From assembly GCA_007375735.1 (NCBI GenBank), contig VMEW01000008.1, forward strand, positions 1 through 64,000: a stretch of DNA of 64,000 nucleotides. Direction: 5' to 3'. Within the stretch, counting starts at the first letter, position 1. Each line of letters starts with the position of its first letter. Of the stretch, positions 1-8,486 are shown piece after piece. The translations under genes and the position numbers were made by a program. This DNA comes from Candidatus Peregrinibacteria bacterium Greene0416_19 (GTDB taxonomy: Bacteria; Patescibacteriota; Gracilibacteria; Peribacterales; Peribacteraceae). Below the pieces are notes generated by a model. It had not been told where the DNA came from and searched no databases. It saw nothing but the letters and a program-made list of their open reading frames with translations.

Positions 1-1850
1 TCCGGAGGCGGAGTGCCGGTTGTGTTTCGATGGAATCATTGACAGGGCAATCGAGGAGGGGGCGAAGGTACTGAATGCCGCGCATGAACGTTGGGAGTGG
101 CTCCGCGACACCGGAGGACCGGAGTTCAAGAAGTGGGTCATCGAAAAATCACAGAAGATCCCGCCCGCTTTGCGTGAAGGCATGAAGTACATGTTCGGCG
201 ATCCGCCGGACCAGAAGGAGCTGGCGACATTCGTATTCCGCGCCGATGAGTTCCTGAAAGCCATGCCCACGCTGGCAGGGAAGATCGACGAGCACTTCAA
301 CAACAACAAAATCGATGCGCTGAACGGGAAAAGCGAGCTGCCGAAAGTGATGGAGCTGATGAACCACCAGAACTGGATCGACGTGTTCCGTGAGATCGAT
401 GCGAACGAGTTTCTGGCAAAGCCCGATATCGTGGTGCCAGATCCGAATGACCAGTCCGGCAAAGCCCTCCTGCTTCGATTTGCGAAGGAACACCTGAGTG
501 TCGAGGAGAGACGGAAGATCTTCGCTGAGTATGTGAATAAATATGTTACTAACAACGTATCTGCTCCCGAAAAGGCAACAATGAAGATTCCTGAGAAGGG
601 GATGGATGCCCGTGAGGTCGCGTCAAGATTGGTCTTGCTAGGAAATGAGCTCAAAGACCTCACCCGCGTCGTCGGTGGTGTAGTCGGAGAAGGAAAGAGT
701 GTTGGGGAACTGAAAGAGTTGGGGAGGCGTGACCAAAAGATTGTCGTGACCCGGAGTCTGCAAGGTCTGTACCAGGATCCGGCCAAGATGATTTCCAAAG
801 AACTGACAGGCGACTTCAGCCACCAAGTCGATCTTCTCCGGCGCCAGGGAAAATTGGCAAACATCAATGTTGAGTCTCTCAAGACGAATGCAGAGCTCTC
901 TCCGCTCAAAGGCGCGCTGGAGAACGAATTCATTAAGAAAGAACAGCTGGCGCCGCTCACGGCGAATCTCAACAAGCTGGCGATGCAGGGTGATATGGCG
1001 ATCGGCGGCACGCGCTGGAGGCTGAATGGACTCACGAACCCGGAGTTGCGCGACCCCAAGACCTTCGGGCAGCTGTGGAACAACCTGGGCGGCGTGGGAC
1101 AGCTGGCGGTGGTGGCGCTCCTCATCTACGGCATCATCAAGCATCCCATCAAGACGTTGGTCGCGGCAGCCGGCATAGCCGGTCTCAAGGCCGCCGGCAT
1201 CGATGTGTTCCAGGGACTCGCGAACATTGCGGGCAAGAGTCGCAAAAGCATGGGGACAGATCGCCCCTGGCTCAACGAGCACGAAATGCACGCCCGCGCC
1301 CGGCAGATTGCCGGCATGATGTCGGAGTGCGATCCGGCGATTGCGCGGGAGGCGCAACGGTTCGCAATTGTGACCTGTCTGCCCCTGCAAGATGTTGCGG
1401 ACAGCGTCACGGTTATCAATACCGACAAAGCATTCGGCGTCCAGTTCAATCCCAGCCGGGAAGCCTACCGAAAGCTGCAGGCGAACGGGTGGGATGTTCA
1501 GCAGATCCGCTCACTCCTCGGCCGTCCGTCCAATGACTACTTCGTCGGGCTCAGTTACATTTTCTACAAAATCTCGCTGCGTGAGAACCCGAACAGTCCT
1601 GATGCACTCATTGCGCAGAAAATCCTTGGCAGGCAGTCAAGTGACAAGACCATCACCGCACTCCTGAAGGAAGACAAGGAGTACGACACGAACGGCAAGG
1701 AGGTGGAGAAGGGGAAGGGCCGCACGTTCCGGCATTACTACATGGCTAGTCCAGGATGGGAATGCGATCGCCCGGGGAAACGCAGCGGTCGGCGCGCAGC
1801 GGCCGGATCAGTACTTCATGTTCGAGGGGGCGCCGGCGGGCCGCGCATGA
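1..1850 (+). CDS. Hypothetical membrane-associated protein, 5'-partial, probable frameshift
   Basis: No family recognised. The reading frame is open from base 2, so the gene probably starts before the window; the first in-window start would be a TTG at 20. The first 340 residues are charged and helical, and a hydrophobic stretch at about residues 355-395 (counted from 20) suggests one or two membrane passes. The frame as read runs to 1960, but after about 1740 it becomes Arg/Gly/Ser-rich and unlike the rest. Shifting by one base at about 1739 gives a natural-looking tail (TWLVQDGNAIARGNAAVGAQ and onward, including DQYFMFEGAPAGRA) ending at a TGA at 1848-1850, ahead of the terminator at 1898. 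I infer a one-base insertion, either a real mutation or an assembly error. Confidence 0.6.
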
Positions 1851-1897
1851 AGGCGCGACAGCGGTCTGTCCCATGCGCCGTATTTTCTGCATGCGAA

Positions 1898-1923
1898 ATC
1901 CCCGACCCAAGTGGGTCGGGGAT
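1898..1923. terminator. Perfect 11-bp hairpin between convergent genes
   Basis: Inverted repeat ATCCCCGACCC / GGGTCGGGGAT with a 4-nt AAGT loop, placed between the corrected end of the left gene (1850) and the end of the minus-strand gene (1953). The plus strand is followed by a pyrimidine-rich stretch. It probably serves both genes as a bidirectional terminator. Confidence 0.6.
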
Positions 1924-1952
1924 ATCGTGGGGACTCTTGTTCCTTCTCCTTT

Positions 1953-3464
1953 CTAGTTGATCCAGCAGCTCCAGGATGCAAACTGCTGTTTCTCTTTGTC
2001 CCAGTAGACGCCCCAGTAGGTGCGGCAGCGGACAGCCTTTTGCCTCAGGTTGTCCCGGCTGACGGCCAGGGCACATCGCCACTCGAGGTTTTCCTTCGCG
2101 ACCTTCACCTCGTCTGGCGTCACGTTCTTGGTGTCCGGATCCAGGACGAGAAGCGAGTAGTTCAGTTCCTTCGCCGTGTCCTCCGCATCCTTCTGGTCGG
2201 CGAACCAGATCCCCTGGTCCTTCCTGTCAACAAGCTGCAGACGACTCCTGACGAAGGCGCTCAGGCGGTCGACCTTTGCATTCGCCTTTTCCAGAGCCTC
2301 CTTGGTTGCAAGCTTGGAGACATCCGGAATCTTATCCGATACGGCCTTCAGCTTTGCATCCAAGACCTGCGTGGTCACGAGGCTGGTTCCTGCGGGCGGG
2401 GCATTCGCCTTCTTTGCGAGCGCGACGCTCAGCCCTTTGGCATCCTTCTCGATCGTGGCCAAGCGGTCGCCGAGCTTCCGCTCCTTTTCTTTGGCGGCCT
2501 CTGCCTGCTCCAACTTAGCCTTGGCCTCATCCGTTCTGGCTTTTTCCAAGGTTTCGACACGTCTCTGCAAAACCTCGGCCTCAGTCTTTGGCAGGGCACC
2601 TTCTGCAGCGGATTTGGCGGTCGTTGCGATGGTCTGGGCGGTCTGCGCGGTTGACTGTGCAGTGCCGGCATCCTTCTTGGCCTCGTTAGCATTTTTTTCC
2701 GCAGCCAACTGCTGACGGAGTTCCGCAGCCCGGTCCCTGAGCGTCGCGGCCTCCTTCGCCTGAGTGTCATACTCAAGCTTCAACGCCTCGTACTCGCCCT
2801 TGAGCAAGTCGGCATTCATTGCCAATCCATCGATCTCCAAATTCCCAAGTGCGACACGTTGCCCTGCCTGGGCGACAGCTCGCTTCGAGCCTTCAGCTTG
2901 TTGCTTCGCTGTGGCCAATTCCTGCTCCAAGGTTGCGAGCTTGTTCTTGGCAGCTTCCGCTTGGGCTTTCTTACCGTTGAAGGCGTCGGTTGCCGCTTGC
3001 AACTCTGACTTGGCCTGCTCCAGCTTCGTCCGGTTGGCGGACGTGTCGTTGGCGTCGACGTCCACTTGAGCCTGGGCTTCCGCCGCGACTTTTTTTCCGA
3101 GTTCGCTCCTGAGCACGTTTGCGGCCTTGCGCAACGCTTCGACGTCAGCCCTCGGCTGGAGGATCGCCGTGTCCAATTCGGCCGCCTTCGTCTCCAGCGC
3201 AGCAAGCTGGGTGCGGGCAGCCGGCAGTCCAGCGTTGACTGCTGCCATGTCATCGGCGAGAGTCTTCTGCTTCTTCATCGTGGCGCGCCACTCTCGATCG
3301 GCATCATCCCGCTTCTGACGCATCGCCTCCACTTGGGCTTGCTTGGTCATGTAGGCCTGCTGGGCGTTGTCGGCCTGTTGCTTGACTGAGGCCTTGTCGT
3401 CCGCCGGCACCGAGCCGACGATGGCGAGCGCCAGGATGGCACTCAGGATTAACCTGCTCTTCAT
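1953..3464 (-). CDS. Exported coiled-coil protein
   Basis: 503 residues, no family recognised. The start at 3464 is preferred over upstream in-frame codons because it gives a clean signal peptide (MKSRLILSAILALAIVGSVP, then ADDKA) and has a GAAGGAGAA ribosome-binding site about 8 nt upstream. Residues ~25-400 are almost continuous Ala/Lys/Glu/Gln-rich heptad sequence, a long coiled coil. The C-terminal ~90 residues are different: tryptophan- and cysteine-containing (WRCALAV, CRTYWGVYW, WSCWIN), probably a small globular domain with possible disulfides. A periplasmic or surface structural role is inferred. It lies in tandem with the membrane-TPR gene on the same strand. Confidence 0.7.
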   Translation of the reverse strand: MKSRLILSAILALAIVGSVPADDKASVKQQADNAQQAYMTKQAQVEAMRQKRDDADREWRATMKKQKTLADDMAAVNAGLPAARTQLAALETKAAELDTAILQPRADVEALRKAANVLRSELGKKVAAEAQAQVDVDANDTSANRTKLEQAKSELQAATDAFNGKKAQAEAAKNKLATLEQELATAKQQAEGSKRAVAQAGQRVALGNLEIDGLAMNADLLKGEYEALKLEYDTQAKEAATLRDRAAELRQQLAAEKNANEAKKDAGTAQSTAQTAQTIATTAKSAAEGALPKTEAEVLQRRVETLEKARTDEAKAKLEQAEAAKEKERKLGDRLATIEKDAKGLSVALAKKANAPPAGTSLVTTQVLDAKLKAVSDKIPDVSKLATKEALEKANAKVDRLSAFVRSRLQLVDRKDQGIWFADQKDAEDTAKELNYSLLVLDPDTKNVTPDEVKVAKENLEWRCALAVSRDNLRQKAVRCRTYWGVYWDKEKQQFASWSCWIN

Positions 3465-3679
3465 TTTACATTCTCCTTCTTCAAGAGTTCCCCCACGACA
3501 TCCTACCTCGAACCGACTCTGCGCATCGCAGAGTGCAACGTTCGAGACAGGATGCGTGGGCGATTTGCTGCTCAATGTGAGCAGCTCGATGCTGTGAAGG
3601 AACTATAATAAAATACAACTTTTGAAGAAAATATCAAACACATCTTTCCTCGAAAATTTGCCAATACGCGGAAAACGCC

Positions 3680-3696
3680 CGGGAGTAAAACTCCCG
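3680..3696 (-). terminator. Hairpin terminator after the TPR gene
   Basis: On the minus strand CGGGAGT-TTT-ACTCCCG forms a 7-bp stem, followed within a few bases by a TTTT run. It lies 31 nt beyond the stop codon of the gene ending at 3727. Confidence 0.6.
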
Positions 3697-3726
3697 AGCG
3701 TCTTCGTGGACAGCGTTTAAGGATCG

Positions 3727-4341
3727 TTACCTCGTGGCTCTAAGGCCAACCTCCCTGGCTTTGGCCTGGTCTGCCTTGGCGAGGTCGTACTGCTTATTGA
3801 GGCGGTACGCCTTTCCCCGGAGGAAGTAACCGATCGACTTCTCCGGGTTCAGACGGATGAACTCCGTGAAAAGCGCGATTGCCTCGGGGTGCTTCCCCGC
3901 GTTAATCAGACGCTCGCCTTCCTCCTGCGTGACCGGACCGGTCACGGCGGGAGCCGGGATGGTCGGCGCTGACGGTACGGTAGATCCCCCGACTGCACCA
4001 GTTTGCTGCGTGGCCGCTAGCCGGCTCTGGAGTTCCAACGTGACCCGTTCGGTGACCTCGGCTGCGGTCCCCAAACTCCGAAGCCAGTACCCGCCGCCGC
4101 CGAAGATCGCAGCCACGAGCAGAATCCACACCCAGTAACGCCGCGCAACCGCGCCTGCCACGAACCAGCGCTTGGCCTTGGCGTCGTAGTTCTGATCGGC
4201 CGCCAGTTGCTCGCTGTACTCGACTTCAAACTCACCGAACACCTTCTTCAGCTCCTGGAACTTCTGGACCGACTCGTGGCGTTCCTTCATCTTCACAGCA
4301 TCGGCAGCTGCAACGTCGCCGGCACTCACTTGTTCTGCCAT
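3727..4341 (-). CDS. Single-pass membrane protein with C-terminal TPR repeat
   Basis: 204 residues from an ATG at 4341, which has a GGGAG site 9 nt upstream; an earlier in-frame codon at 4374 lacks one. Charged cytoplasmic N-terminus of about 70 residues, one membrane segment (WVWILLVAAIFGGGGYWL), a Pro/Thr/Val-rich linker, then a tetratricopeptide-type helix pair (LINAGKHPEAIALFTEFIRL, followed by GYFLRGKAYRLNKQYDLAKA). TPRs mediate protein-protein contacts; the partner is unknown. The stand-alone arrangement and its own terminator suggest a monocistronic unit. Confidence 0.65.
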   Translation of the reverse strand: MAEQVSAGDVAAADAVKMKERHESVQKFQELKKVFGEFEVEYSEQLAADQNYDAKAKRWFVAGAVARRYWVWILLVAAIFGGGGYWLRSLGTAAEVTERVTLELQSRLAATQQTGAVGGSTVPSAPTIPAPAVTGPVTQEEGERLINAGKHPEAIALFTEFIRLNPEKSIGYFLRGKAYRLNKQYDLAKADQAKAREVGLRATR

Positions 4342-4366
4342 GATCGCATCTCCCTGTGCAAAACCA

Positions 4367-4383
4367 CCCGCCAACGCGGCGGG
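4367..4383 (-). promoter_or_regulatory. GC-rich hairpin in the leader of the TPR gene
   Basis: CCCGCC-AACGC-GGCGGG dyad; read on the minus strand it is followed by TGGTTTTGC and then the ribosome-binding site and ATG at 4341. It could be an attenuator-like structure or a fortuitous hairpin. The rest of 4384-4647 shows no gene; a TTGACA-like hexamer occurs on the minus strand near 4408-4413. Confidence 0.3.
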
Positions 4384-4647
4384 TTACCACACAATCGTAA
4401 CATCCTTGTTGTCAAAGACCGTTGCTATCCACGCATGCAAGCATCCTGCCTGCATTGCAACCCATCGGGGCTGCATTGCTCTAAAATATCGGAATAATAA
4501 ATTATGTCAAGTAGCAGCCGCTGCCGTTCCACGGTCGCTTGGAACGCAATACAGGGCCTCCTGTAGCCATATTTTATCCATTGATGCGGAATCGGCAAGC
4601 GGGGTTGGTTGCCGGGTTGGTGGACCCTTCGTAGACTCGGAATTCCC

Positions 4648-5031
4648 ATGGTGATCCAACAGGATGATCAGGCACCGGCGACCCAGAGAGACATTCGTCT
4701 CCTGCAGCGAGACATTGCGTTCCTACGGAGCAATATGGTCACCAAAAAAGACATCGCAGAGATGGTGACCAGAAAGGATATCGTGGACATGGCCACGAAG
4801 CAGGATTTTGCCTATCTGATGGAGCAGCTGGGAGGTTTGTACCTCGCGAATGAACGGTGGAAGGATGAGATGATGGAGACCATGGAGAAATGGAAAAAAG
4901 AAATTATTCATGAATTCAAGGTGTTTGCCGAAGACATGATGCACGACTTCAAGGGCGCCTTCTCCGACAAGCTGCAGCAGCATGAGGATCGGCTTGTCAG
5001 GCTCGAGCAACGGGAGGGCGTTGCTCTATGA
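4648..5031 (+). CDS. Small coiled-coil protein
   Basis: 127 residues from an ATG at 4648; the upstream in-frame codons give a basic tail that does not fit. Repeating helical segments (VTKKDIAEMVTRKDIVDMAT, then KQDF; KWKKEIIHEFKVFAEDMMHD) predict an amphipathic coiled coil with no catalytic motif. Many CPR genomes carry small proteins of this kind, and a similar one occurs here at 56152-56484 on the minus strand. No ribosome-binding site is visible. Function unknown. Confidence 0.55.
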   Translation: MVIQQDDQAPATQRDIRLLQRDIAFLRSNMVTKKDIAEMVTRKDIVDMATKQDFAYLMEQLGGLYLANERWKDEMMETMEKWKKEIIHEFKVFAEDMMHDFKGAFSDKLQQHEDRLVRLEQREGVAL

Positions 5032-5196
5032 TTATCCTGCTTCGGGATGACAGTCAGGGAGGCGGTTGCTAGCATCGGCCAGCATGGCTCACCTCATTCT
5101 CGCTGATCCCCCTTCGCCCGGGCTGTATCCTGCAACTGGTGTTTTTTGAACCTTTCTCTCGTTCCTTGGGAGGCTACGGGGGGCAAGCGGCACTCT

Positions 5197-6399
5197 ATGA
5201 CACAACTGATCCTCGCTGACGGCACGGCATTCGAAGGAACGTCGTTCGGCGCGCCTGTCGATGCCGATGGCCCCTCGACGCCTGCCTGCCGGACGGGCAG
5301 GGAGTTCGGGACAGGCGAAGTCGTCTTCAACACCGGCATGGCGGGGTACCCGGAGTCGATGACCGATCCCAGTTACCACGGTCAGATTCTGGTCTTCACC
5401 TACCCGCTGATCGGCAATTACGGGGTCCCGTCCGAGGAGCTGAATGAGCATGGCTTTTCCAAATACCTGGAGAGCGAGAACATCCACGTCCGCGCCATCG
5501 TGTGCGCGCAGGTGAGCGAGACCTACAGCCACCACGCCGCGGTGCAGTCGCTGCAGGAGTGGATGACGAAGCACGGGATCCCCGGGCTGACGGGTGTCGA
5601 TACCCGGATGCTGACGAAGAAGCTGCGGGAGCATGGGGTCATGCTTGGTGCTCTGGTCCAGGACAGCGGGATTCGGACAGAGGAAATCGGGAAGGAGAAA
5701 ACCCGAGTCCCGAGTCCCGAGTCCCGAGTCCCTGATATCGAGGATCCGAATACAAGGAACCTCGTCGCCGAAGTCAGTTGCAAGGACGTGATCATTTACG
5801 ACGCCCCCCCGGCACCGGATCAGCTCACCGTCATCGCTTACGACTGCGGGATGAAGCGGAACATTCTCCGGAGCTTCCTCAAGCGGGGCGTCCGCGTGGT
5901 GCGCGTGCCGTGGGATTTCGATCTCGATGCGTACGACGGGCACTACGACGGCGTCTTCATCAGCAACGGTCCGGGCGATCCGAAGACATGCGTGCCCACC
6001 ATCAAGGCGGTCGCGTGCGCCATCGAGAACAATGTCCCCACCTTCGGCATCTGTCTGGGGAACCAGTTGATGGCCCTCGCGGTGGGGGGGGATACCTACA
6101 AATTGAAGTACGGGCACCGGGGGTGTAACCAGCCTTGCGTGGAATGTGCCCCCCACACTTCAAAGAGAGGGGAGAGGTGCATCATCACGAGTCAGAACCA
6201 CGGTTTCGCCGTCGACGAGACGCTTCCCAAGGGCTGGTCGGTCTGGTTCCGCAATGCGAATGACGGCACTGTGGAGGGCATTCGCCACGAGTCGGGTCGC
6301 TTCTTCTCGGTGCAATTCCACCCGGAAGCGACGCCCGGGCCGGAGGACGCGAATGGGCTGTTTGACGCGTTTCTGGGCATTATGAGACATAAAAATTGA
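5197..6399 (+). CDS. carA: Carbamoyl-phosphate synthase small (glutaminase) subunit
   Basis: 400 residues, about family length. It hydrolyses glutamine and passes ammonia to CarB for carbamoyl phosphate (pyrimidine and arginine synthesis). The N-terminal CarA domain (GEVVFNTGMAGYPES; VDTRMLTKKLR) is followed by a class I glutamine amidotransferase with nucleophile Cys286 (GICLGNQ) and His375/Glu377 (HPEATPGP). Two stretches look inserted relative to the family: a palindromic element around residues 24-40 (5270-5316), and four CCCGAGT heptamers at 5702-5732 encoding a VPSPESRVP-type linker between the domains. The start at 5197 begins the conserved sequence (MTQLILADG); a TTG at 5146 is also in frame. 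No carB is in the window. Confidence 0.93.
   Translation: MTQLILADGTAFEGTSFGAPVDADGPSTPACRTGREFGTGEVVFNTGMAGYPESMTDPSYHGQILVFTYPLIGNYGVPSEELNEHGFSKYLESENIHVRAIVCAQVSETYSHHAAVQSLQEWMTKHGIPGLTGVDTRMLTKKLREHGVMLGALVQDSGIRTEEIGKEKTRVPSPESRVPDIEDPNTRNLVAEVSCKDVIIYDAPPAPDQLTVIAYDCGMKRNILRSFLKRGVRVVRVPWDFDLDAYDGHYDGVFISNGPGDPKTCVPTIKAVACAIENNVPTFGICLGNQLMALAVGGDTYKLKYGHRGCNQPCVECAPHTSKRGERCIITSQNHGFAVDETLPKGWSVWFRNANDGTVEGIRHESGRFFSVQFHPEATPGPEDANGLFDAFLGIMRHKN
5281..5301. repeat. Palindromic insertion element inside carA
   Basis: A 21-bp imperfect palindrome (CCTGCC...GGGCAGG around CCGGAC) lies in frame between the FGAPVDADG segment and the conserved GEVVFNT segment of CarA, where family members normally have no extra residues. 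It is translated as part of STPACRTGREFGTG. It resembles the palindromic elements that interrupt ORFs in Rickettsia, though no homology is claimed. Confidence 0.5.
5702..5732 (+). repeat. CCCGAGT heptamer array inside carA
   Basis: Four perfect CCCGAGT units plus CCC. They encode a short Pro/Ser/Arg/Glu linker between the two CarA domains. The coding frame survives although 7 is not a multiple of 3, so the total inserted length must have been corrected. Confidence 0.75.
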
Positions 6400-6430
6400 T
6401 ATTGACAAATATGTCAAATTAATATCAAAT
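6396..6430 (+). promoter_or_regulatory. Promoter with operator-like dyad before 6437
   Basis: TTGACA at 6402-6407, 17-nt spacer, TCAAAT at 6425-6430, then 6 nt to the ATG at 6437. A two-part dyad covers it: inner TTGACA-AATA-TGTCAA (6402-6417) and outer TTGATATT / AATATCAA (6396-6428). The placement over the -35 suggests repressor binding. Confidence 0.5.
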
Positions 6431-6436
6431 ATCCTC

Positions 6437-7255
6437 ATGCACACCCTCTCTTCTCCTGAGTCAGTCGCTCCCTCGCCGGATGCGCTCGCGGACCGGCTGC
6501 GTGGCCGGGAAATCCGCTGCGAGACGGATGCTCCGTTCGTCGCATCCATCACTCTCTACCCCGCCGGGGAGCGTGAACATCTGTTCCTGAACGTTCATTT
6601 CAAGAACGGTCGGGAAGGACGGTTCGTGCTCAAGCCGGACGGTCGTGTGCTGAAAGGGGGTGTGGTGGTGGCAAGCGATCAGGAACTCCTGATGCTGCAG
6701 CGGGCCATGAATGCGCTCCGCGAAAGTCTCGCGCAGAAGGATACGCTGCCGGCGACCATCTTCATCCCGCGCGCAGCATTCATCCCCGACGAGCGCGGCG
6801 CATCGCAGGGTGGAACGACCGGGAACGTCCGGAGCATCATCCAGCATGGACCGCATCCTGAACGTCTCTCGCATCTGGAACGCTTCAACGAGCATGAACT
6901 CGCACGGTTCCAGTTCAGCCCCGGCGCCGGATCCTTCGCGGGGTACCACTGCATCGTCTACCCGGGCGGATTCTTCTTCGAGATTCCCGAGTGGCAGAAC
7001 GCCGCATTCGGCTTCAGTCATCCGACACTCTGCGAGGAACTCGGGATCGATCCTACGCGGCCTCTGACGCAGGATGAGGTGGCGCGCCTCCGGCTATTCA
7101 TCGAAGAGGATCTGCTTCCCGAAGACATCACGAAGGAAGCCTTCCGCATGCGGGGTGCCGACAAGATGAAACACATCGGCGCATGGCAGGAGCGTTTCCG
7201 CGGATACATCCAGCGGAATCTGCTCACGCCCATGGAGGCGCAGGCGGCGGTCTGA
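6437..7255 (+). CDS. Hypothetical protein, 272 aa
   Basis: No recognised family, no signal peptide and no membrane segment. The sequence has the normal mixed composition of a soluble globular protein, with several aromatic-rich motifs (FAGYHCIVYPGGFFFEIPEW) and a helical acidic C-terminus (RLRLFIEEDLLPEDITKEAF). The ATG at 6437 lies 6 nt after a plausible -10 and has no Shine-Dalgarno, so a leaderless transcript is likely. The promoter is overlaid by a long dyad, so the gene is probably regulated. It is followed by hicBA, which has its own promoter. Confidence 0.7.
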   Translation: MHTLSSPESVAPSPDALADRLRGREIRCETDAPFVASITLYPAGEREHLFLNVHFKNGREGRFVLKPDGRVLKGGVVVASDQELLMLQRAMNALRESLAQKDTLPATIFIPRAAFIPDERGASQGGTTGNVRSIIQHGPHPERLSHLERFNEHELARFQFSPGAGSFAGYHCIVYPGGFFFEIPEWQNAAFGFSHPTLCEELGIDPTRPLTQDEVARLRLFIEEDLLPEDITKEAFRMRGADKMKHIGAWQERFRGYIQRNLLTPMEAQAAV

Positions 7256-7290
7256 TCGTGAGGCAGGTAGCGGTTCGCCGGAAAATCCGC

Positions 7291-7296
7291 TACAAT
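7291..7296 (+). promoter_or_regulatory. -10 hexamer TACAAT of hicBA
   Basis: TACAAT ends 7 nt before the GTG start of hicB; no ribosome-binding site fits in between. A leaderless message is predicted. Confidence 0.55.
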
Positions 7297-7303
7297 AGCG
7301 CTG

Positions 7304-7531
7304 GTGTCTTTCACCTTTCAAGTCCACTTCCGGCCCGAACCTGGCGGCGGCTATACCGTTCTCGTTCCATCACTGCCTGGCTGCGTTTCGTTTGGCGAGA
7401 CGCTGGAGGAAGCGAAGCAGATGGCGACGGAAGCGATTGCACTGTATGTCGAAACGCTTCGCGAGAAGAATGAGCAGGTTGTCGACGACGCAAATGCCTT
7501 CGATGCCCGTGTTCAGATTTCCGTCCCATGA
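7304..7531 (+). CDS. hicB: HicB-family antitoxin
   Basis: 75 residues. Matches the HicB fold by its short partial RNase-H-like motif: GGGYTVLVPSLPGCVSFGET followed by LEEAKQMATEAIALYVETL. HicB antitoxins bind and neutralise HicA, and many repress their own operon. This copy lacks an obvious C-terminal DNA-binding domain, so autoregulation, if any, would need another route. The start is a GTG 7 nt after TACAAT. It overlaps hicA by four bases (ATGA), implying translational coupling. Confidence 0.85.
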   Translation: MSFTFQVHFRPEPGGGYTVLVPSLPGCVSFGETLEEAKQMATEAIALYVETLREKNEQVVDDANAFDARVQISVP

Positions 7532-7737
7532 TCCCGAAGTTTCCGCGCATGAGTTCCAGGGAGGTTGTCACTCTGCTTCATGAGCATGGTTTTCACGATG
7601 CTCGTCAGCGGGGGAGCCACCTCATTCTGATTCACCCTGAATCCGGCAAGCACGTGGTTGTTCCTGTCGGTAAGAAAGACCTTCCCATCGGAACAGCCAA
7701 GGCGATTTTTCGCGCAGCAGGAATCGATGTTTCTTGA
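7528..7737 (+). CDS. hicA: HicA-family mRNA interferase toxin
   Basis: 69 residues with the small dsRBD-like HicA fold: the N-terminal helix SSREVVTLLHEHGF, then RQRGSHLILIHP with the family's catalytic histidine in G-S-H, and a VPVGKKDLPIGTAKAIFRAA ending. HicA toxins cleave mRNA. The antitoxin-first order and 4-nt overlap with hicB are a common arrangement. A second hicBA pair lies at 48688-49150 with limited similarity, so this is not a recent duplicate. Confidence 0.85.
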   Translation: MIPKFPRMSSREVVTLLHEHGFHDARQRGSHLILIHPESGKHVVVPVGKKDLPIGTAKAIFRAAGIDVS

Positions 7738-7765
7738 AGGCAGCTTCCTCGGTATTCTCCCGCAG

Positions 7766-8482
7766 ATGCCCGTCCCGACCTACACCGTCACTTGTACAAA
7801 AAATGTGCTCATTGTTCGCGATGTCTACGAATTCGCGCTGAGCAAGCCGCCCGGCTTCATCTTTGAACCCGGTCAGTACGTCCTCTTCGACGTGCCACTG
7901 GTCGGCGATCCCGCGGATATCCAGCCCCGCGCGTTCTCCCTCGCAGCGCTCCCGGAGGAACCGGACCTGCTCTTCATCGCCAAGCTGGTGCCGGGCGGCC
8001 GCATGAGCCGATTCGTCGCGGAGAGCCTCTCGGCCGGAACAACGATTTTAATGAAGGGGCCGATGGGCCGGTTCGTCCTCGATCGAACGACGGACAATCG
8101 TTTGCTCTTCGTCGCGACGGGCACGGGCATCGCGCCCTTCCGTCCGCAGATTCTCGCCCTCCTCGCCGCCGATCCGCTGCGCCGCATCGATCTGATCTTC
8201 GGCGTGCGCACGGAGCAAGATCTCTTCTGGATGGACATGTTCCGGGACCTCGAACGCAAGCATCCGAATGTTCACTTTCATCCCACGCTCAGCGCCGGAT
8301 CATCCAGCTGGGGCGGCCACCGTGGCCGCGTACAGGCGGTCATCCCCCAGATCGTCACTGATTTTTCACGCCTCAGCCTGTATGCATGCGGCAATCCGGA
8401 GATGACAAAGGGCGTCAAGCACCTGGCGCTCACGCAGTGGGGGATGGGGAAGGAGGATGTGCATGTGGAGGGGTATATATAA
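7766..8482 (+). CDS. Ferredoxin-NADP reductase-like FAD/NAD(P) oxidoreductase
   Basis: 238 residues from an ATG at 7766 that follows TATTCT by 7 nt; an in-frame ATG at 7727 inside hicA is the alternative. An FAD-binding barrel with the RAFSLAALPEE motif (family R-x-Y/F-S), then the nucleotide-binding half (LLFVATGTGIAPFRPQI, GVRTEQDLFW, LYACGNPEMTKGV). It should transfer electrons between NAD(P)H and an unknown partner such as ferredoxin or flavodoxin. No iron-sulfur cysteine cluster is present, so it is not the reductase-ferredoxin fusion. The substrate is unassigned. Confidence 0.8.
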   Translation: MPVPTYTVTCTKNVLIVRDVYEFALSKPPGFIFEPGQYVLFDVPLVGDPADIQPRAFSLAALPEEPDLLFIAKLVPGGRMSRFVAESLSAGTTILMKGPMGRFVLDRTTDNRLLFVATGTGIAPFRPQILALLAADPLRRIDLIFGVRTEQDLFWMDMFRDLERKHPNVHFHPTLSAGSSSWGGHRGRVQAVIPQIVTDFSRLSLYACGNPEMTKGVKHLALTQWGMGKEDVHVEGYI

Positions 8483-8486
8483 CCCA

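Noticed and set aside
638..1390. Long open frame on the minus strand inside the first gene
   Set aside because: His/Arg/Leu-rich mirror of the plus-strand frame; no start signal or family motif, while the plus frame is coherent.
5502..5735. Heptamer arrays as a CRISPR array
   Set aside because: Units are 7-9 nt tandem copies with no spacers and no cas genes nearby.
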